From the NCBI RefSeq assembly GCF_024703995.1, contig NZ_JAMXQV010000013.1, positions 186,001-250,000 on the forward strand: a stretch of DNA of 64,000 bases. Reading direction: 5' to 3'. Origin of the DNA: Amycolatopsis iheyensis (GTDB taxonomy: Bacteria; Actinomycetota; Actinomycetes; Mycobacteriales; Pseudonocardiaceae). The position numbers and the translations under genes were made by a program. Positions 48,566-61,470 of the stretch are shown piece after piece. Each line of letters begins with the position of its first letter. Positions within the stretch are counted from its first letter, which is position 1. Below the pieces are notes generated by a model. It saw only the letters and a list, made by a program, of their open reading frames with translations, searched no databases and was not told the origin of the DNA.

Positions 48566-50673
48566 CTCGCCGGGACCGAAGCGACGCCCGGGGCGAGGAA
48601 CGGCTTGCCGTTCACGCGCTCGGACACGCCGGAGCGGTCCAGGTACGGCGTGATGCCGCCGTTCCAGAACGGCCAGCCCGCGCCGAGGATCAGGCACAGG
48701 TCGATGTCCTGCGCCTCGGCGACCACGCCCTCGTCGAGCATGATCCGGATCTCCTCGGCGATGGCCGACAGCGCCCGGTCGCGCACCTGCTCCGAAGTGG
48801 ACGGCCGGTCGCCCTGCGTCCACAGCTCGACGACCTCGGGGTCGGCCGACTGGTTGCCCTGGGCGTCCCAGATCCAGACGCCCTTCTTGCCCGCCTTGAC
48901 GAACTTCGCGAGGTTGTCCGACACGGTGAACCGGTCCGGGAACGCCTCGTGCAGCGTCTCGCCGACGTGCAGCGCGATGGCCGGGCCGACGAGCTGCATC
49001 AGCGTCAGCGGTGTCATCGGCAGGCCCAGCGGTTCCAGGGCCTGGTCCGCGACGTCGAACGGCGTGCCCTCGTCGACGGTGACCAGCACCTCGCCGAGGA
49101 AGCGCAGCAGCAGCCGGTTGACGACGAACGCGGACGCGTCCTTCACCAGCACGCTGGACTTCTTCAGCTGCTTGCCGACCGAGAACGCCGTCGCCAGCGA
49201 CGCGTCGTCGGTCCGCTCGCCGCGGACGATCTCCAGCAGCGGCAGCACGGCGACCGGGTTGAAGAAGTGGAAGCCGACCACGCGCTCGGGGTGCTGCAGC
49301 TTCGAGGCCATCGCGGTGATCGACAGCGACGAGGTGTTCGTCGCGAGGATCGCCTCGGGGGAGACGTGCTGCTCCAGCTCGGCGAACACCTGCTGCTTGA
49401 CACCCAGCTCCTCGAACACGGCTTCGATGACGAAGTCGGCGTCGGAGAACGCGGCCTTGTCGAGCGAGCCGGAGACCAGCGCCTTGAGCCGGTTGGCGCC
49501 GTCCGGGGAGACGCGCTTCTTGGCCAGGAGCTTGTCGATCTCGTCGTGGACGTAGCCGACGCCCTTGTCGACGCGGGCCTGGTCGACGTCGGTCAGCACG
49601 ACCGGCACCTTGAGGCGGCGCACGAACAGCAGCGCGAGCTGGCTGGCCATCAGGCCGGCGCCGACGATGCCGACCTTGTTCACCTTGCGGGCCAGCGACT
49701 TGTCCGGCGCGCCGGCCGGGCGCTTGGCGCGCTTGTTGACCAGGTTGAACGAGTACAGCCCGGCACGCAGGACGTCGGACATGAGCAGCTCGGCGAGGCC
49801 GTCGGTCTCGGCCGCGTACCCGCGGTCCAGGTCGTTCTCGCGGGCCAGCTCCAGCAGCTCGACGGCCTTCGTGGCGCCCGGCGAGGCGCCGTGCGTGCGG
49901 CCGTCCACAATAGACTTGGCCCGGGCGATGGCGGCGTCCCACTCGGAGCCGCGGTTGATTTCCCGGCGCTCCGGGGTGATCTCGCCGTTCACCACGCGAG
50001 CCAGCCACAGCAGCGACTGCTCCAGGTAGTCCGCCGAGTCGAAGACCGCGTCGACGATGCCGAGTTCCGCGGTCTTCTTGACGTTGAGCATCTTGTTCTG
50101 CGCCAACGCGTTCTCGATGATCACGGTGACGGCGGCGTCCGGGCCGATGAGGTTCGGCAGCAGCTGCGTGCCGCCCCAGCCCGGGAACAGGCCGAGGAAG
50201 ACCTCGGGGAACGCGATCGCGGCGGTGTTCTCCGAGAGCGTCCGGTAGTGGCAGGACAGCGCCAGCTCGAGGCCGCCGCCCATGACCGCGCCGTTGATGA
50301 ACCCGAACGTCGGGATCTCGGTTTCGGTGAGGCGGCGGAACACGTCGTGCCCGGTCTGGGCGATCTCGCGCGCCAGCTTCGGGTCACTCACCGATTCCAC
50401 ACCGGACAGATCCGCGCCGACGGCGAAGATGAACGGCTTGCCGGTGACGGCGATCGCGGCCGGCGCGGCCTCGAAGGCCTTGTCCAGCGCGGCGTTGAGG
50501 GACACCAGACCCTGCGGGCCGAAGGTGTTCGGCCGGGTGTGGTCGTGGCCGTTGTCGAGCGTGATCAGCGCGACGGGCCTCTCGAGCCCGGGCACCTTCA
50601 CGAGCCGGGTCGTCGCGACCGTGACGACCTCGTCCGGGAACGCGCCCTTCGCCTCTTCTACGGTGAAAGTCAT
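48562..50673 (-). CDS. fadB: Multifunctional fatty acid oxidation protein (enoyl-CoA hydratase/3-hydroxyacyl-CoA dehydrogenase)
   Basis: 703 residues. The N-terminal third is an enoyl-CoA hydratase/isomerase domain with INGAVMGGGLELALSCHY and PEVFLGLFPGWGG. The middle is the NAD-binding 3-hydroxyacyl-CoA dehydrogenase domain with VGIVGAGLMASQLA, LATNTSSLSI and PERVVGFHFFNPV. Two C-terminal dehydrogenase domains follow. It performs hydration and NAD-dependent oxidation in beta-oxidation. The ATG overlaps the thiolase TAA by one base (TAATG), so the two are coupled and should form the FadAB complex. It lacks the usual longer N-terminal extension of some bacterial FadJ. Confidence 0.93.
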   Translation of the reverse strand: MTFTVEEAKGAFPDEVVTVATTRLVKVPGLERPVALITLDNGHDHTRPNTFGPQGLVSLNAALDKAFEAAPAAIAVTGKPFIFAVGADLSGVESVSDPKLAREIAQTGHDVFRRLTETEIPTFGFINGAVMGGGLELALSCHYRTLSENTAAIAFPEVFLGLFPGWGGTQLLPNLIGPDAAVTVIIENALAQNKMLNVKKTAELGIVDAVFDSADYLEQSLLWLARVVNGEITPERREINRGSEWDAAIARAKSIVDGRTHGASPGATKAVELLELARENDLDRGYAAETDGLAELLMSDVLRAGLYSFNLVNKRAKRPAGAPDKSLARKVNKVGIVGAGLMASQLALLFVRRLKVPVVLTDVDQARVDKGVGYVHDEIDKLLAKKRVSPDGANRLKALVSGSLDKAAFSDADFVIEAVFEELGVKQQVFAELEQHVSPEAILATNTSSLSITAMASKLQHPERVVGFHFFNPVAVLPLLEIVRGERTDDASLATAFSVGKQLKKSSVLVKDASAFVVNRLLLRFLGEVLVTVDEGTPFDVADQALEPLGLPMTPLTLMQLVGPAIALHVGETLHEAFPDRFTVSDNLAKFVKAGKKGVWIWDAQGNQSADPEVVELWTQGDRPSTSEQVRDRALSAIAEEIRIMLDEGVVAEAQDIDLCLILGAGWPFWNGGITPYLDRSGVSERVNGKPFLAPGVASVPAS

Positions 50674-51905
50674 TACTTCGCCCCCTCGAAGGCCGGGTTC
50701 TCCCAGATCACGGTGCCGCCCATGCCGATGCCGATGCACATCGTGGTCATGCCGTACTGAACGTCGGGCCGCTCGGCGAACTGGCGGGCCAGCTGCGTCA
50801 TGAGCCGGACGCCGGACGAGGCCAGCGGGTGGCCGCACGCGATCGCGCCGCCCCACTGGTTGACGCGCGGGTCTTCGTCGTCGATGCCGAAGTGGTCGAG
50901 GAAGGCCAGCACCTGCACGGCGAAGGCCTCGTTGATCTCGAACAGGCCGATGTCGTCGATCGACAGGCCGGTGCGCTTGAACAGCTTCTCGGTGGCCGGG
51001 ACCGGGCCGATGCCCATGACCTCCGGCTCGACGCCGGCGAAGGAGTAGCCGACCAGCCGCATGGCGACCGGCAGGCCCAGCTCGCGGGCGGTCTCCTCGT
51101 CGGCGAGGATCGAGGCGGTCGCGCCGTCGTTCAGGCCGGCCGCGTTGCCCGCGGTGATCCGGCCGTGCGGGCGGAACGGCGTCTTGAGGTTCGCGAGGGT
51201 TTCCAGCGTGGTGCCCGGACGCGGCGGCTCGTCCTCGGTGGCCAGGCCCCAGCCCAGTTCCTTCGAGCGGGTGGCGACGGGGACCAGCTCGGGGCCGATC
51301 TTGCCGGTCTTGACCGCCTCGGCGTAACGCTCCTGGCTGCGCGCGGCGTAGGCGTCGGTGCGCTGCTTGGTGATCGCCGGGAAGCGGTCGTGCAGGTTCT
51401 CGGCGGTCTGGCCCATGACCAGCGCGGTCGGGTCGACGAGCTTGTCGGCGATGATCCGCGGGTTCGGATCGACACCCTCGCCCATCGGGTGGCGGCCCAT
51501 GTGCTCGACGCCACCGGCGATGGCGATGTCGTAGGCGCCGAAGCCGATGCCGGACGCGGCGGTGGTGACGGCGGTCATCGCGCCGGCGCACATGCGGTCG
51601 ATGGCGAAGCCGGGCACCGACTTCGGCAGGCCGGCGAGCAGCGCGGCGGTGCGGCCGATGGTCAGGCCCTGGTCGCCGATCTGGGTGGTGGCGGCGATGG
51701 CCACCTCGTCGACGCGCTCGGGCGGCAGTTCGGGGTGCCGCCGCAGCAGCTCACGGATGGCGTTGACGACGAGGTCGTCGGCGCGGGTCCCGGCGTAGAT
51801 GCCCTTGTCGCCGGCCTTGCCGAAGGGGGTGCGTACCCCCTCGACGAAGGCGACGTTTCGCACGCCCCGCGCGTTCGGCGCGAGCGGCGTTGCTGGTGCG
51901 GCCAC
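50673..51905 (-). CDS. fadA: Acetyl-CoA C-acyltransferase (thiolase)
   Basis: About 410 residues. Nucleophile Cys106 lies in DRMCAGAMTA, the general-base His in CGHPLASSGVRL and the second Cys in TTMCIGIGMGG. ALVMGQTAENL, the glycine loop and EINEAFAV are conserved. It cleaves 3-ketoacyl-CoA in beta-oxidation together with FadB encoded next. I choose GTG 51905, with GGAG 6 nt upstream; an in-frame GTG at 51941 would add twelve residues. The first ~15 residues before NVAFVEGVRTPFG are not conserved, so the start remains slightly uncertain. Confidence 0.93.
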   Translation of the reverse strand: MAAPATPLAPNARGVRNVAFVEGVRTPFGKAGDKGIYAGTRADDLVVNAIRELLRRHPELPPERVDEVAIAATTQIGDQGLTIGRTAALLAGLPKSVPGFAIDRMCAGAMTAVTTAASGIGFGAYDIAIAGGVEHMGRHPMGEGVDPNPRIIADKLVDPTALVMGQTAENLHDRFPAITKQRTDAYAARSQERYAEAVKTGKIGPELVPVATRSKELGWGLATEDEPPRPGTTLETLANLKTPFRPHGRITAGNAAGLNDGATASILADEETARELGLPVAMRLVGYSFAGVEPEVMGIGPVPATEKLFKRTGLSIDDIGLFEINEAFAVQVLAFLDHFGIDDEDPRVNQWGGAIACGHPLASSGVRLMTQLARQFAERPDVQYGMTTMCIGIGMGGTVIWENPAFEGAK

Positions 51906-51992
51906 GAATGCTCCATGGAAGTAGACGTCTGTTAGCCGCACGATAGCCCTTGTTACCCACGGGTAACCAGTGGAGTGGCCCGGTCGAGTGGG

Positions 51993-52613
51993 CTACGGCA
52001 CACTCTTGGGCGTCAGGGTCTGCCCCTTCACGAGCCACGCGACACCGAACGCCCACACCGCGGCCGCCTCCAGCCACAGCGCCGGGTGCCACTCCGGCAC
52101 CAGCCGCAGCCAGCTCGTCAGCGCGATCAGCACCAGCGCGGCCAGGATCACCGCGCCGCAGACCCGGTAGATGACCCCGACGCCCGGCGGCTGCTCGCCG
52201 TCGTGGGGGAACAGGCGCAGGCAGAAGTAGGCGAGGGACAGGAAGAACACCGCCGCGAACGCCAGGTGCAGCACGCCCGAGGTCCGGTCCCACGCACTCA
52301 CGTCGTGGTCCGGCGTCGTCGGGAAGAGCGCGAGCCCGATCGCGCCCAGACCGGCCAGCGTGCTCACGATGTTGTCGACGTAGTCGTGGCCGTAGTACGC
52401 GAGCAGGAACACCCCGGCCGCGCACATCGCGCCGACGAAGACGTTGCGGAGATCGGTGTAGTAGTACGCGCTGAGCGAGCCGGCGAGGTCGCCGCCGTCG
52501 ACCAGCTGCTTGCCGAAGATCAGCACGAACGGCAAGGCCAGCCCGATCAGCCCGATGGCGCGCCGGAGGAACAGGTACGAATGCACGAGTGGGGTCTGGG
52601 TCGCCGTCGTCAT
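51993..52613 (-). CDS. Integral membrane protein of unknown function
   Basis: 206 residues with about six membrane segments: AIGLIGLALPFVLIFG, NVFVGAMCAAGVFLLAYY, IVSTLAGLGAIGLALFP, GVLHLAFAAVFFLSLAYFCLRL, VCGAVILAALVLIAL and LWLEAAAVWAFGVAW. A His-rich loop (YGHDYVDN; DHDVSAWDRTSGVLHL) might bind something, but no known motif is complete. The family is widespread and unnamed. It stands alone; terminators are not obvious. ATG 52613 begins the sequence TTATQTPLVHSY. Confidence 0.75.
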   Translation of the reverse strand: MTTATQTPLVHSYLFLRRAIGLIGLALPFVLIFGKQLVDGGDLAGSLSAYYYTDLRNVFVGAMCAAGVFLLAYYGHDYVDNIVSTLAGLGAIGLALFPTTPDHDVSAWDRTSGVLHLAFAAVFFLSLAYFCLRLFPHDGEQPPGVGVIYRVCGAVILAALVLIALTSWLRLVPEWHPALWLEAAAVWAFGVAWLVKGQTLTPKSVP

Positions 52614-52672
52614 GGCTGCCTCCGGGGTCTCACCAGGGTCATCGGCGGTTTGGTGCCCCGGGAGGAGCGTTG

Positions 52673-53869
52673 TTACCCGACGGTCGCCCAGATCCTCAGC
52701 TGATCGTTACGGAGTTCCGCGAAGGCGCCGTCGTGGTGGGCGATCGGCGCGAAGCCTTCGAGGAGCCCGGCCCGGGCGCCTTCGGCGGGGTCCCAGACCT
52801 CGAGCCCGGCTTCGGCGGCGACGTACAGCAGACCGCCGTGGGCCCACATGCGGCCCTTCGGCCCGGCGAACTGCCCGATCAGCCGGCCGGACGCCGCCGC
52901 GCGCAGCTCGACGCCGTCGAGCGGCGGTCGTTCGGTGCCGAGGCCTTGCAGCGCAATGGTTTCCTCGTCCAGCCAGGCCATCGGCTCGTCCCAGACGTCC
53001 CCGCGATCGGCCAGCTGAGGCAGGTTCCGGTCGCCCGCGAGCCACGCGGCGCAGTCGATGACGAGCGGGATCCCGACCGGGTGCCAGGCCCAGCCGTCGA
53101 CGAGCAGCGACCGGCCGGACGGGCTCGGCAGCAGTGCGCCGAAGAAGTAGCCGGAATCGTCCGCGTGCTCGGTGAGCAGGCGCCCGGTGGCCGCGTCGAA
53201 GACGTCGAGCCGGTCGCACGCGGTGGCTGCGGCGAACCTGCCCCCGTCGAGGAACGCGAACGGGTAGCGCGTCCATTCGTTGTCGTCCCAGTCCCGGTCG
53301 AGGTCGAGCACGGTGACCCACTCGGTCAGGTCCACGACGGTTCCGTACTGCCCGTAGTCCGAGACGACCGCCGCGAACCGGCCGTCGGCCGAGGCGTGCA
53401 GCGCGGGACCGCGGGGCCGGTCCGGGCGGTCGAACCGTTCGACGTCGCGTTCCTCGGCCGGCTCGACCGGCCCGAGGAGCCACTGGTCTTCGTCGTCTAT
53501 CCGGACGAAGCCCGCCTGGGTGAGCGCGAGCCAGCCCCCGGGCACGGGGACGAGGCACCGGTCGTTCAGCGGGGTCACGGGGCAGGGCCGGGTCGTCCAG
53601 GTGCCGGGCAGCTCCCGGTCCCGCAGGAGGACTTCGGTTGTGCCACGCCGGCCGAGGTGCGCCAGCTCCTCGGCCCGGTCGAAGCAGCCGACGCACGCGT
53701 CGAGCAGCTCGGGCTCCTTCGTATCGGCACACTCCTGGCACAGCAGGTCGAACCGGGCCCCGCGGCCGGTGAACACGCGGAAGCAGGCCGGTCCGTTGTC
53801 GGTGGTGAGGTGGGCGCAGACGCGCGCCCCGGCGGCCGGGGCGAGATGGCCGCACGGAGAAACGTTCAC
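52673..53869 (-). CDS. Predicted beta-propeller protein with N-terminal cysteine cluster
   Basis: About 398 residues. The first 80 residues carry a set of Cys/His (CGHLAPAAGARVCAH, CFRVF, CQECADTKE, DACVGCFD) suited to zinc binding. The rest shows repeated strand patterns typical of a propeller (GRFAAVVSDYGQYGTVVDL, LDVFDAATGRLL, GRSLLVDGWAWHP, GGLLYVAAEAGLEVWDP). No signal peptide is seen. GTG 53869 is chosen because GATACT sits about 9 nt upstream, fitting a leaderless start; GTG 53890 is possible. Not recognised as a named family. It lies between a membrane protein and the allophanate hydrolase gene, on the same strand. Confidence 0.7.
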   Translation of the reverse strand: MNVSPCGHLAPAAGARVCAHLTTDNGPACFRVFTGRGARFDLLCQECADTKEPELLDACVGCFDRAEELAHLGRRGTTEVLLRDRELPGTWTTRPCPVTPLNDRCLVPVPGGWLALTQAGFVRIDDEDQWLLGPVEPAEERDVERFDRPDRPRGPALHASADGRFAAVVSDYGQYGTVVDLTEWVTVLDLDRDWDDNEWTRYPFAFLDGGRFAAATACDRLDVFDAATGRLLTEHADDSGYFFGALLPSPSGRSLLVDGWAWHPVGIPLVIDCAAWLAGDRNLPQLADRGDVWDEPMAWLDEETIALQGLGTERPPLDGVELRAAASGRLIGQFAGPKGRMWAHGGLLYVAAEAGLEVWDPAEGARAGLLEGFAPIAHHDGAFAELRNDQLRIWATVG

Positions 53870-53899
53870 CTGCCCAGTATCCGGGCCCACGCACCCGAT

Positions 53900-55485
53900 T
53901 TATCCCAAGTGCGCCAGCCAGCCGCCCTTCGCCGAAATGTCTTCCGCGCCTTCGATCGCCGCCGGTTCGCACAGGAAGCCGGACACCCAGCGGTCGGCCA
54001 GCTGCACCTTGCCGATCACCAGCGGCGCCGGCACCCGGGCCACGAACTCGCCGAAGCCGCGGACCGGCAGCTCCCACACCTCCGCGGCGATCGCGACACC
54101 GCCGGCCGCGACCCGCACCAGCCCTGGTTTCGGCGGCACGGTGTCCAGCGCGTACAACCGGTAGTACGTCGACGTCGAAACCGAAGCGACGAACCGCCCG
54201 CCGCGCGAGGTCAGCTCGTGGTTCAGCGGTTGCCCGCGCAGGTGCGCGCCGACGACGACCAGCTGGACCCGCTCGCCGCACAGCCCGGCCAGTGCGGCCA
54301 GCTTCAGGTCGTCGTGCGGGGCACCGACCAGCATGACGCCGAACGGGCGGCCGGCCACCGTGCCCGCCGGGACCGCCAGCGCCGGCAGCCCGAAGAGGTT
54401 GGTGGAGTTGGTGAACCGGCCCAGCCGCGCGTTGACCGCCACCGGGTCGGCGGCGACCTCGGCCAGGGTGGGGTGCTCGGTCGTCGTCGGGACCAGCAGC
54501 GCGTCGACGCCGGACAGGACGGCCAACGCCTCGGCTCGCAGCTTGGCCAGCGTCCGTTGATCCGCGAACAGCCGGTGGGCGGGGATGTCGCGGGCGCCGG
54601 TGATGATGCCGTGCACCACCGGGTCGACCTCGTCGGGATGCGCTTCCAGGAACTCGCCGACCGCGGTGTACCGCTCGGCGACGAACGCCCCGCCGTACAA
54701 CAGGTGCGCCGCCTCCAGGAAAGCCGATATGTCTACAGTGGTCACTTCGGCGCCGGCCGCCGCGTAGGCCGCGACGGTGGATTCGAACGCCTCGGCCCAG
54801 CCCGGCGCCAACGGGCCCGGCTCGGTCGGCACGCCGAGGCGAAACCGTCCCGTGTGGACTTGCGCCGGCTCGGTCAGGCAGGTCAACGCGAACGACGCCT
54901 CTTCCACCGTCCGCGCGAACAACGACACGCAGTCGATGCTCGCGCAAGCCGGGACGACCCCCTCGGTCGGCAGCAGCCCGGGCGTCGGCTTGAGGCCGAC
55001 GATCCCGTTGTAGGCCGCCGGCACCCGCCCGGACCCCGCGGTGTCGGTGCCCAGCGCCAGGTCCACGATCCCCAGCGCGACCGCCACCGCCGAGCCCGAG
55101 CTGGACCCGCCCGAGACGTACGCCGGGTCGACGGCGTTGCGCACCGCGCCGTACGGGCTGCGCGTCCCGACCAGACCGGTCGCGAACTGGTCCAGGTTCG
55201 TCGTGCCGAGCACCAGCGCCCCGGCCGCCCGAAGCCGCGCGACGACCGGCGCGTCCGCCTCGGGCTGGTACGCGTAGGCCGGACAGCCCGCCGTCGTCGG
55301 CAGGCCCGCGACGTCGATGTTGCCCTTGACCGCCACCACCTTTCCGTAGAGCGGCAGCCCGTGCTCCCGGAGTGCGGCGGCTTCGGCGAGCACCTCGGCT
55401 TCCGGCCGGAGGCCGATCCAGATCTCCGGCCGGTCCACCTGCTCGATCCGCCGGTACGCGGCCCGGACGCGCTCTTCGATCGCGG

Positions 55486-55489
<4 letters not shown>
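53900..55489 (-). CDS. atzF: Allophanate hydrolase
   Basis: 529 residues, amidase-signature family. The Ser-cisSer-Lys triad is in place: Lys55 (VVAVKGNID), the SGGSSSGS cis-Ser (about 129) and nucleophile Ser153 (GTDTAGSGRVPAAY). The C-terminal domain (VAIAAEVWELPVRGFGEFVARVP) is the allophanate hydrolase extension (gene length ~530, shorter than the ~600 of some family members). It hydrolyses allophanate to ammonia and CO2. The ATG overlaps the carboxylase stop by 4 bp, so it is coupled to the carboxylase that makes allophanate or its precursor. Confidence 0.93.
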
Positions 55490-59009
<3,520 letters not shown>

Positions 59010-59013
<4 letters not shown>

Positions 59014-59645
59014 TCGCCGCCTCCGGGGGACGTCACGACCATGCGGACCGGCGTCGGGTCGAAGCCGTTGCAGGGGTTGTTGATCTGCGGGCAGTTCGAC
59101 ACGAGCACGAGGACGTCGGTCTCGGCGCGCAGCCGGACTTCCAGGCCCGGCGCGGAGATCCCGTCGACGATGCCGAGTGTGCCGTCCGCTTCGACCGGCA
59201 CGTTCATGTACCAGTTGACGTTGCTGACCAGGTCGCGCTTGCCCAGTCCCCACTTCGCGCCCTCGAGGAGGAAGTTCTCGACACAGGCGTGCTGGAACCG
59301 GGTGTGCTGGCCGTAGCGGAGGCTGTTGGACTCCTTGCTGCACGCGCCGCCGAGTGTGTCGTGGCGGCCGCAGGTGTCGGCGACCACGGTCAGCAGCGGC
59401 GCGCCCTCCTGGGTGCGCAGGATGCTGCCCGTGGTGAGGAAGATGCTGCGCTGCGCGGCGATCGTCGCCGCGGCGCTGTAGCGCTTGGCCGTGTCCTTCG
59501 CGTCGTAACAGAGGAAGTCGACGGCCTGGTTGCCGCCGAGGTCGATGATCGCCAGCTCGCTGCCGCGCTTCAGGACGGTCGAGAACGGCGCCCGCGCGGG
59601 CACGTCGAAGGTCAGCTCCAGTTCGGACTGGTAGGCCGTGCTCAT
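59010..59645 (-). CDS. DUF1989 urea-carboxylase-associated protein 2 (candidate carboxyguanidine deiminase subunit)
   Basis: 211 residues of DUF1989. Seen are LKRGSELAIIDLGGNQAVDFLCYDAKD and the zinc-site candidates VADTCGRHDTLGGACSKESN and NVNWYMNVPVEADG. In guanidine-degrading bacteria two different DUF1989 proteins together form carboxyguanidine deiminase (CgdA/CgdB), which converts carboxyguanidine to allophanate and ammonia. The two adjacent DUF1989 genes and the carboxylase match that plan. ATG 59645 overlaps the upstream DUF1989 gene by 4 bp. Confidence 0.85.
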
Positions 59646-60475
59646 GCGATCCCCCGGGCGCTCAGGTAGTCGGCGGTGTTCTCGAAGGCCCGCCGGGTCT
59701 CCGGCGAGTGCGTCCACTCCGGACTGTCCGGAGTGGATGGCTGGTCGCGCCAGGCGAGGACTTCGAGGTTGGTCACGGTGTAGTCCGGCCGCGGGTCGAC
59801 CGGGTGCGGCACGTTGGCGACGAGCACGATCGAGGGCAGCTCGAGCCGCAGGTCGACGGACTTCCCGGCGCCCGCGGAGCCGGCGAAGTCGAGGCCGCCT
59901 TCGGGCTGGACCCGCACGCCCTGGAAGAACGACAGGCTCGGCGGCAGGTCCCGTGGCCCGAGGCCGTGCTTGGCCGCGGCCAAGGTGAACAGCGGCAGCC
60001 CGGCGGGGGAGTGGCCCTGCGGAGCGCCGTCGCCGTAGCGCTCGGTGTTCGCGTCCACAGTGGACGTCCCGCACAGCGCGTCGTGGCGCCCGCTGGAGTC
60101 CGCGACGATCGTGGCGAGCACGCGGCCCTGGTCCGACAGCAACGCCACCTTCTCGCCGAGGTAGGCGTTCCACTGCACCTTCACGGTGTCCGCGACGTTG
60201 AGCCGCTCCCAGGGCTGGTCCGCGTTGAACAGCAGCACGTGCGCGCAGGCGTCGCCCTCGACGTCGGTGAGCCGCAGCCGGGTGCCGCGGGCGAGCACCT
60301 TGTGCGTGTACCCGCCCCCGGCGACGGTCTCGGCCCAGGTCAGCGCCTCGCGGGTGACGCCGGGCGGCGGTGCCGGCCACGTGCTCGCCGGGATCGACGG
60401 CATGGTTTCGACCACGGTGCCGGCCTGGGCCCGGGCGTGGTCGCGGGCGCCGTAGGGGGTGGCGGTGGTGCTCAT
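59642..60475 (-). CDS. DUF1989 urea-carboxylase-associated protein 1 (candidate carboxyguanidine deiminase subunit)
   Basis: 277 residues. After a 40-residue leader comes the DUF1989 core: VLARGTRLRLTDVEGDACAHVLLFNADQP, then VADSSGRHDALCGTSTVDANT and LSFFQGVRVQPEGGLDF. It is the first gene of a four-gene minus operon with complete 4-bp overlaps between every pair (DUF1989-1, DUF1989-2, carboxylase, allophanate hydrolase). The start is ATG 60475 with GAGAGAGGA just upstream. The 238-bp divergent gap to the TetR gene shows no recognisable guanidine riboswitch. Confidence 0.87.
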   Translation of the reverse strand: MSTTATPYGARDHARAQAGTVVETMPSIPASTWPAPPPGVTREALTWAETVAGGGYTHKVLARGTRLRLTDVEGDACAHVLLFNADQPWERLNVADTVKVQWNAYLGEKVALLSDQGRVLATIVADSSGRHDALCGTSTVDANTERYGDGAPQGHSPAGLPLFTLAAAKHGLGPRDLPPSLSFFQGVRVQPEGGLDFAGSAGAGKSVDLRLELPSIVLVANVPHPVDPRPDYTVTNLEVLAWRDQPSTPDSPEWTHSPETRRAFENTADYLSARGIA

Positions 60476-60644
60476 GGACGTCCTCTCTCAGACGTGGATG
60501 AGGGCGGGAGCGGAGCGCAGCCGCCGCACTCTACCGGCAAGAACGGGGGTCGGGAGTAGCGCTGACCGGGTGGAATGTGGATCACCGACCACCGGGACGA
60601 CCGTTTTCTGTCGCCGGACCGAAATTAGGGTGCGGGTGAGTCGG

Positions 60645-60668
60645 GCGGATTCCGCGGGCGTTTCCGCC
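60645..60668. promoter_or_regulatory. Candidate operator in the TetR/carboxylase divergent gap
   Basis: GCGGATTCCGC (60645-60655) is a perfect odd-length palindrome, and GGCGGA (60644-60649) also pairs with TCCGCC (60663-60668). The site lies about 46-70 bp upstream of the TetR start. This is a position-based guess. Confidence 0.3.
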
Positions 60669-60677
60669 TCGTGAACG

Positions 60678-60706
60678 GCGACAGCCGGGCCCGGGACTGG
60701 CAAGAT
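60678..60706 (+). promoter_or_regulatory. Candidate promoter of the TetR gene
   Basis: GCGACA (60678-60683, four of six matches to TTGACA) is followed after 17 bp by CAAGAT (60701-60706). GTG 60714 lies 7 nt later, so the transcript would be leaderless. Confidence 0.4.
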
Positions 60707-60713
60707 CATCGCC

Positions 60714-61376
60714 GTGGTCAAAGGGGCGGGGGTCGGGAGGCCCAGGGCGAGCGGCGCGGCGGCGAACCGGCCGGACGCGCGTCAGGCAGTGCTGGACGCG
60801 GCGGGGGAGCTGTTCACCGGAGCCGGCTACGCGGCGACGACGACCCGCGCGATCGCCGAACGCGCGGGGCTGCGCCAGGCGTCGCTGTACTACCACTTCC
60901 CGGCGAAGGAAGACATCCTGGCGGCGTTGCTCGCCGAGACGGTCCGCCCGTCGCTGGACGTGGCGGCCCGCCTGGTGGCGGGTTCGGCTGCGGCGGCGGT
61001 CCGGTTGTGGGCGCTGGCGTACGCGGACATCGGGTTGCTGGGCGGAGCCCGCCACAACCTGGGCGCGCTGTACCTGCTGCCGGAGGTCGCCTCGCCGAAC
61101 CTCGCCCGGTTCCGGGCCGAGCGCGCGGACCTGAAGGCGGCTTACGGCCGGCTGGTGGCGGCGTCGGGAATCGCGGCGTCGGCCGCGGGGATCAGGACGG
61201 ATCTGGTGTTCGGGTTGGTGGAGAGCATCGCGGTGATCCGCCGCGACGACCCGGGACTGGACGTCGAGGCCCACGTCCGCGAGGGCGCGGACGGCGTCGT
61301 CCGGCTCGTGGCGGTGGAGCCTTCGGAGGCGCTGCGGAACGAGGCACACGCACTTTTGGCATCGCTCACGGACTAG
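60714..61376 (+). CDS. TetR-family transcriptional regulator
   Basis: 220 residues. The N-terminal helix-turn-helix (ARQAVLDAAGELFTGAGYAATTTRAIAERAG, then QASLYYHFPAKEDILAALL) is a clear TetR_N domain. The remaining alpha-helical ligand domain is variable (LWALAYADIGLLGGARHNLGALYLLPEV). It is divergent from the DUF1989-carboxylase operon, so it is the obvious candidate to control it in response to guanidine, urea or a product. GTG 60714 is used; the stop lies inside the start of a hairpin repeat. Confidence 0.88.
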   Translation: MVKGAGVGRPRASGAAANRPDARQAVLDAAGELFTGAGYAATTTRAIAERAGLRQASLYYHFPAKEDILAALLAETVRPSLDVAARLVAGSAAAAVRLWALAYADIGLLGGARHNLGALYLLPEVASPNLARFRAERADLKAAYGRLVAASGIAASAAGIRTDLVFGLVESIAVIRRDDPGLDVEAHVREGADGVVRLVAVEPSEALRNEAHALLASLTD

Positions 61377-61461
61377 CGCCCCAATGTGGCCTTGGTTGCG
61401 TCAGACGCACCGAAGGCCACATTGGGTGCGTTGGACGCACCGAAGGCCACATTGGGGCGCT
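61375..61461. repeat. Long hairpin repeat, copy 2 with a duplicated arm (CCCAATGTGGCC family)
   Basis: The left arm at 61380-61401 differs from the copy at 17040 at two positions. It is followed by two identical right arms at 61405-61426 and 61435-61456 (each ACGCACCGAAGGCCACATTG plus GG), 30 bp apart. The outer bases AGCGCC and GGCGCT extend the pairing of the left arm with the second right arm. It lies between the convergent TetR and rnd genes and starts at the TetR stop codon. Confidence 0.88.
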
Positions 61462-61470
61462 GGCGAGCCG

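Noticed and set aside
60476-60713. Guanidine (ykkC-type) riboswitch before the DUF1989-carboxylase operon
   Set aside because: Fragments such as CGGTCCGG and CCCGGTCAG appear, but the conserved cores of guanidine-I, -II (ACGR loops) and -III are not present by eye. A covariance search would settle it.
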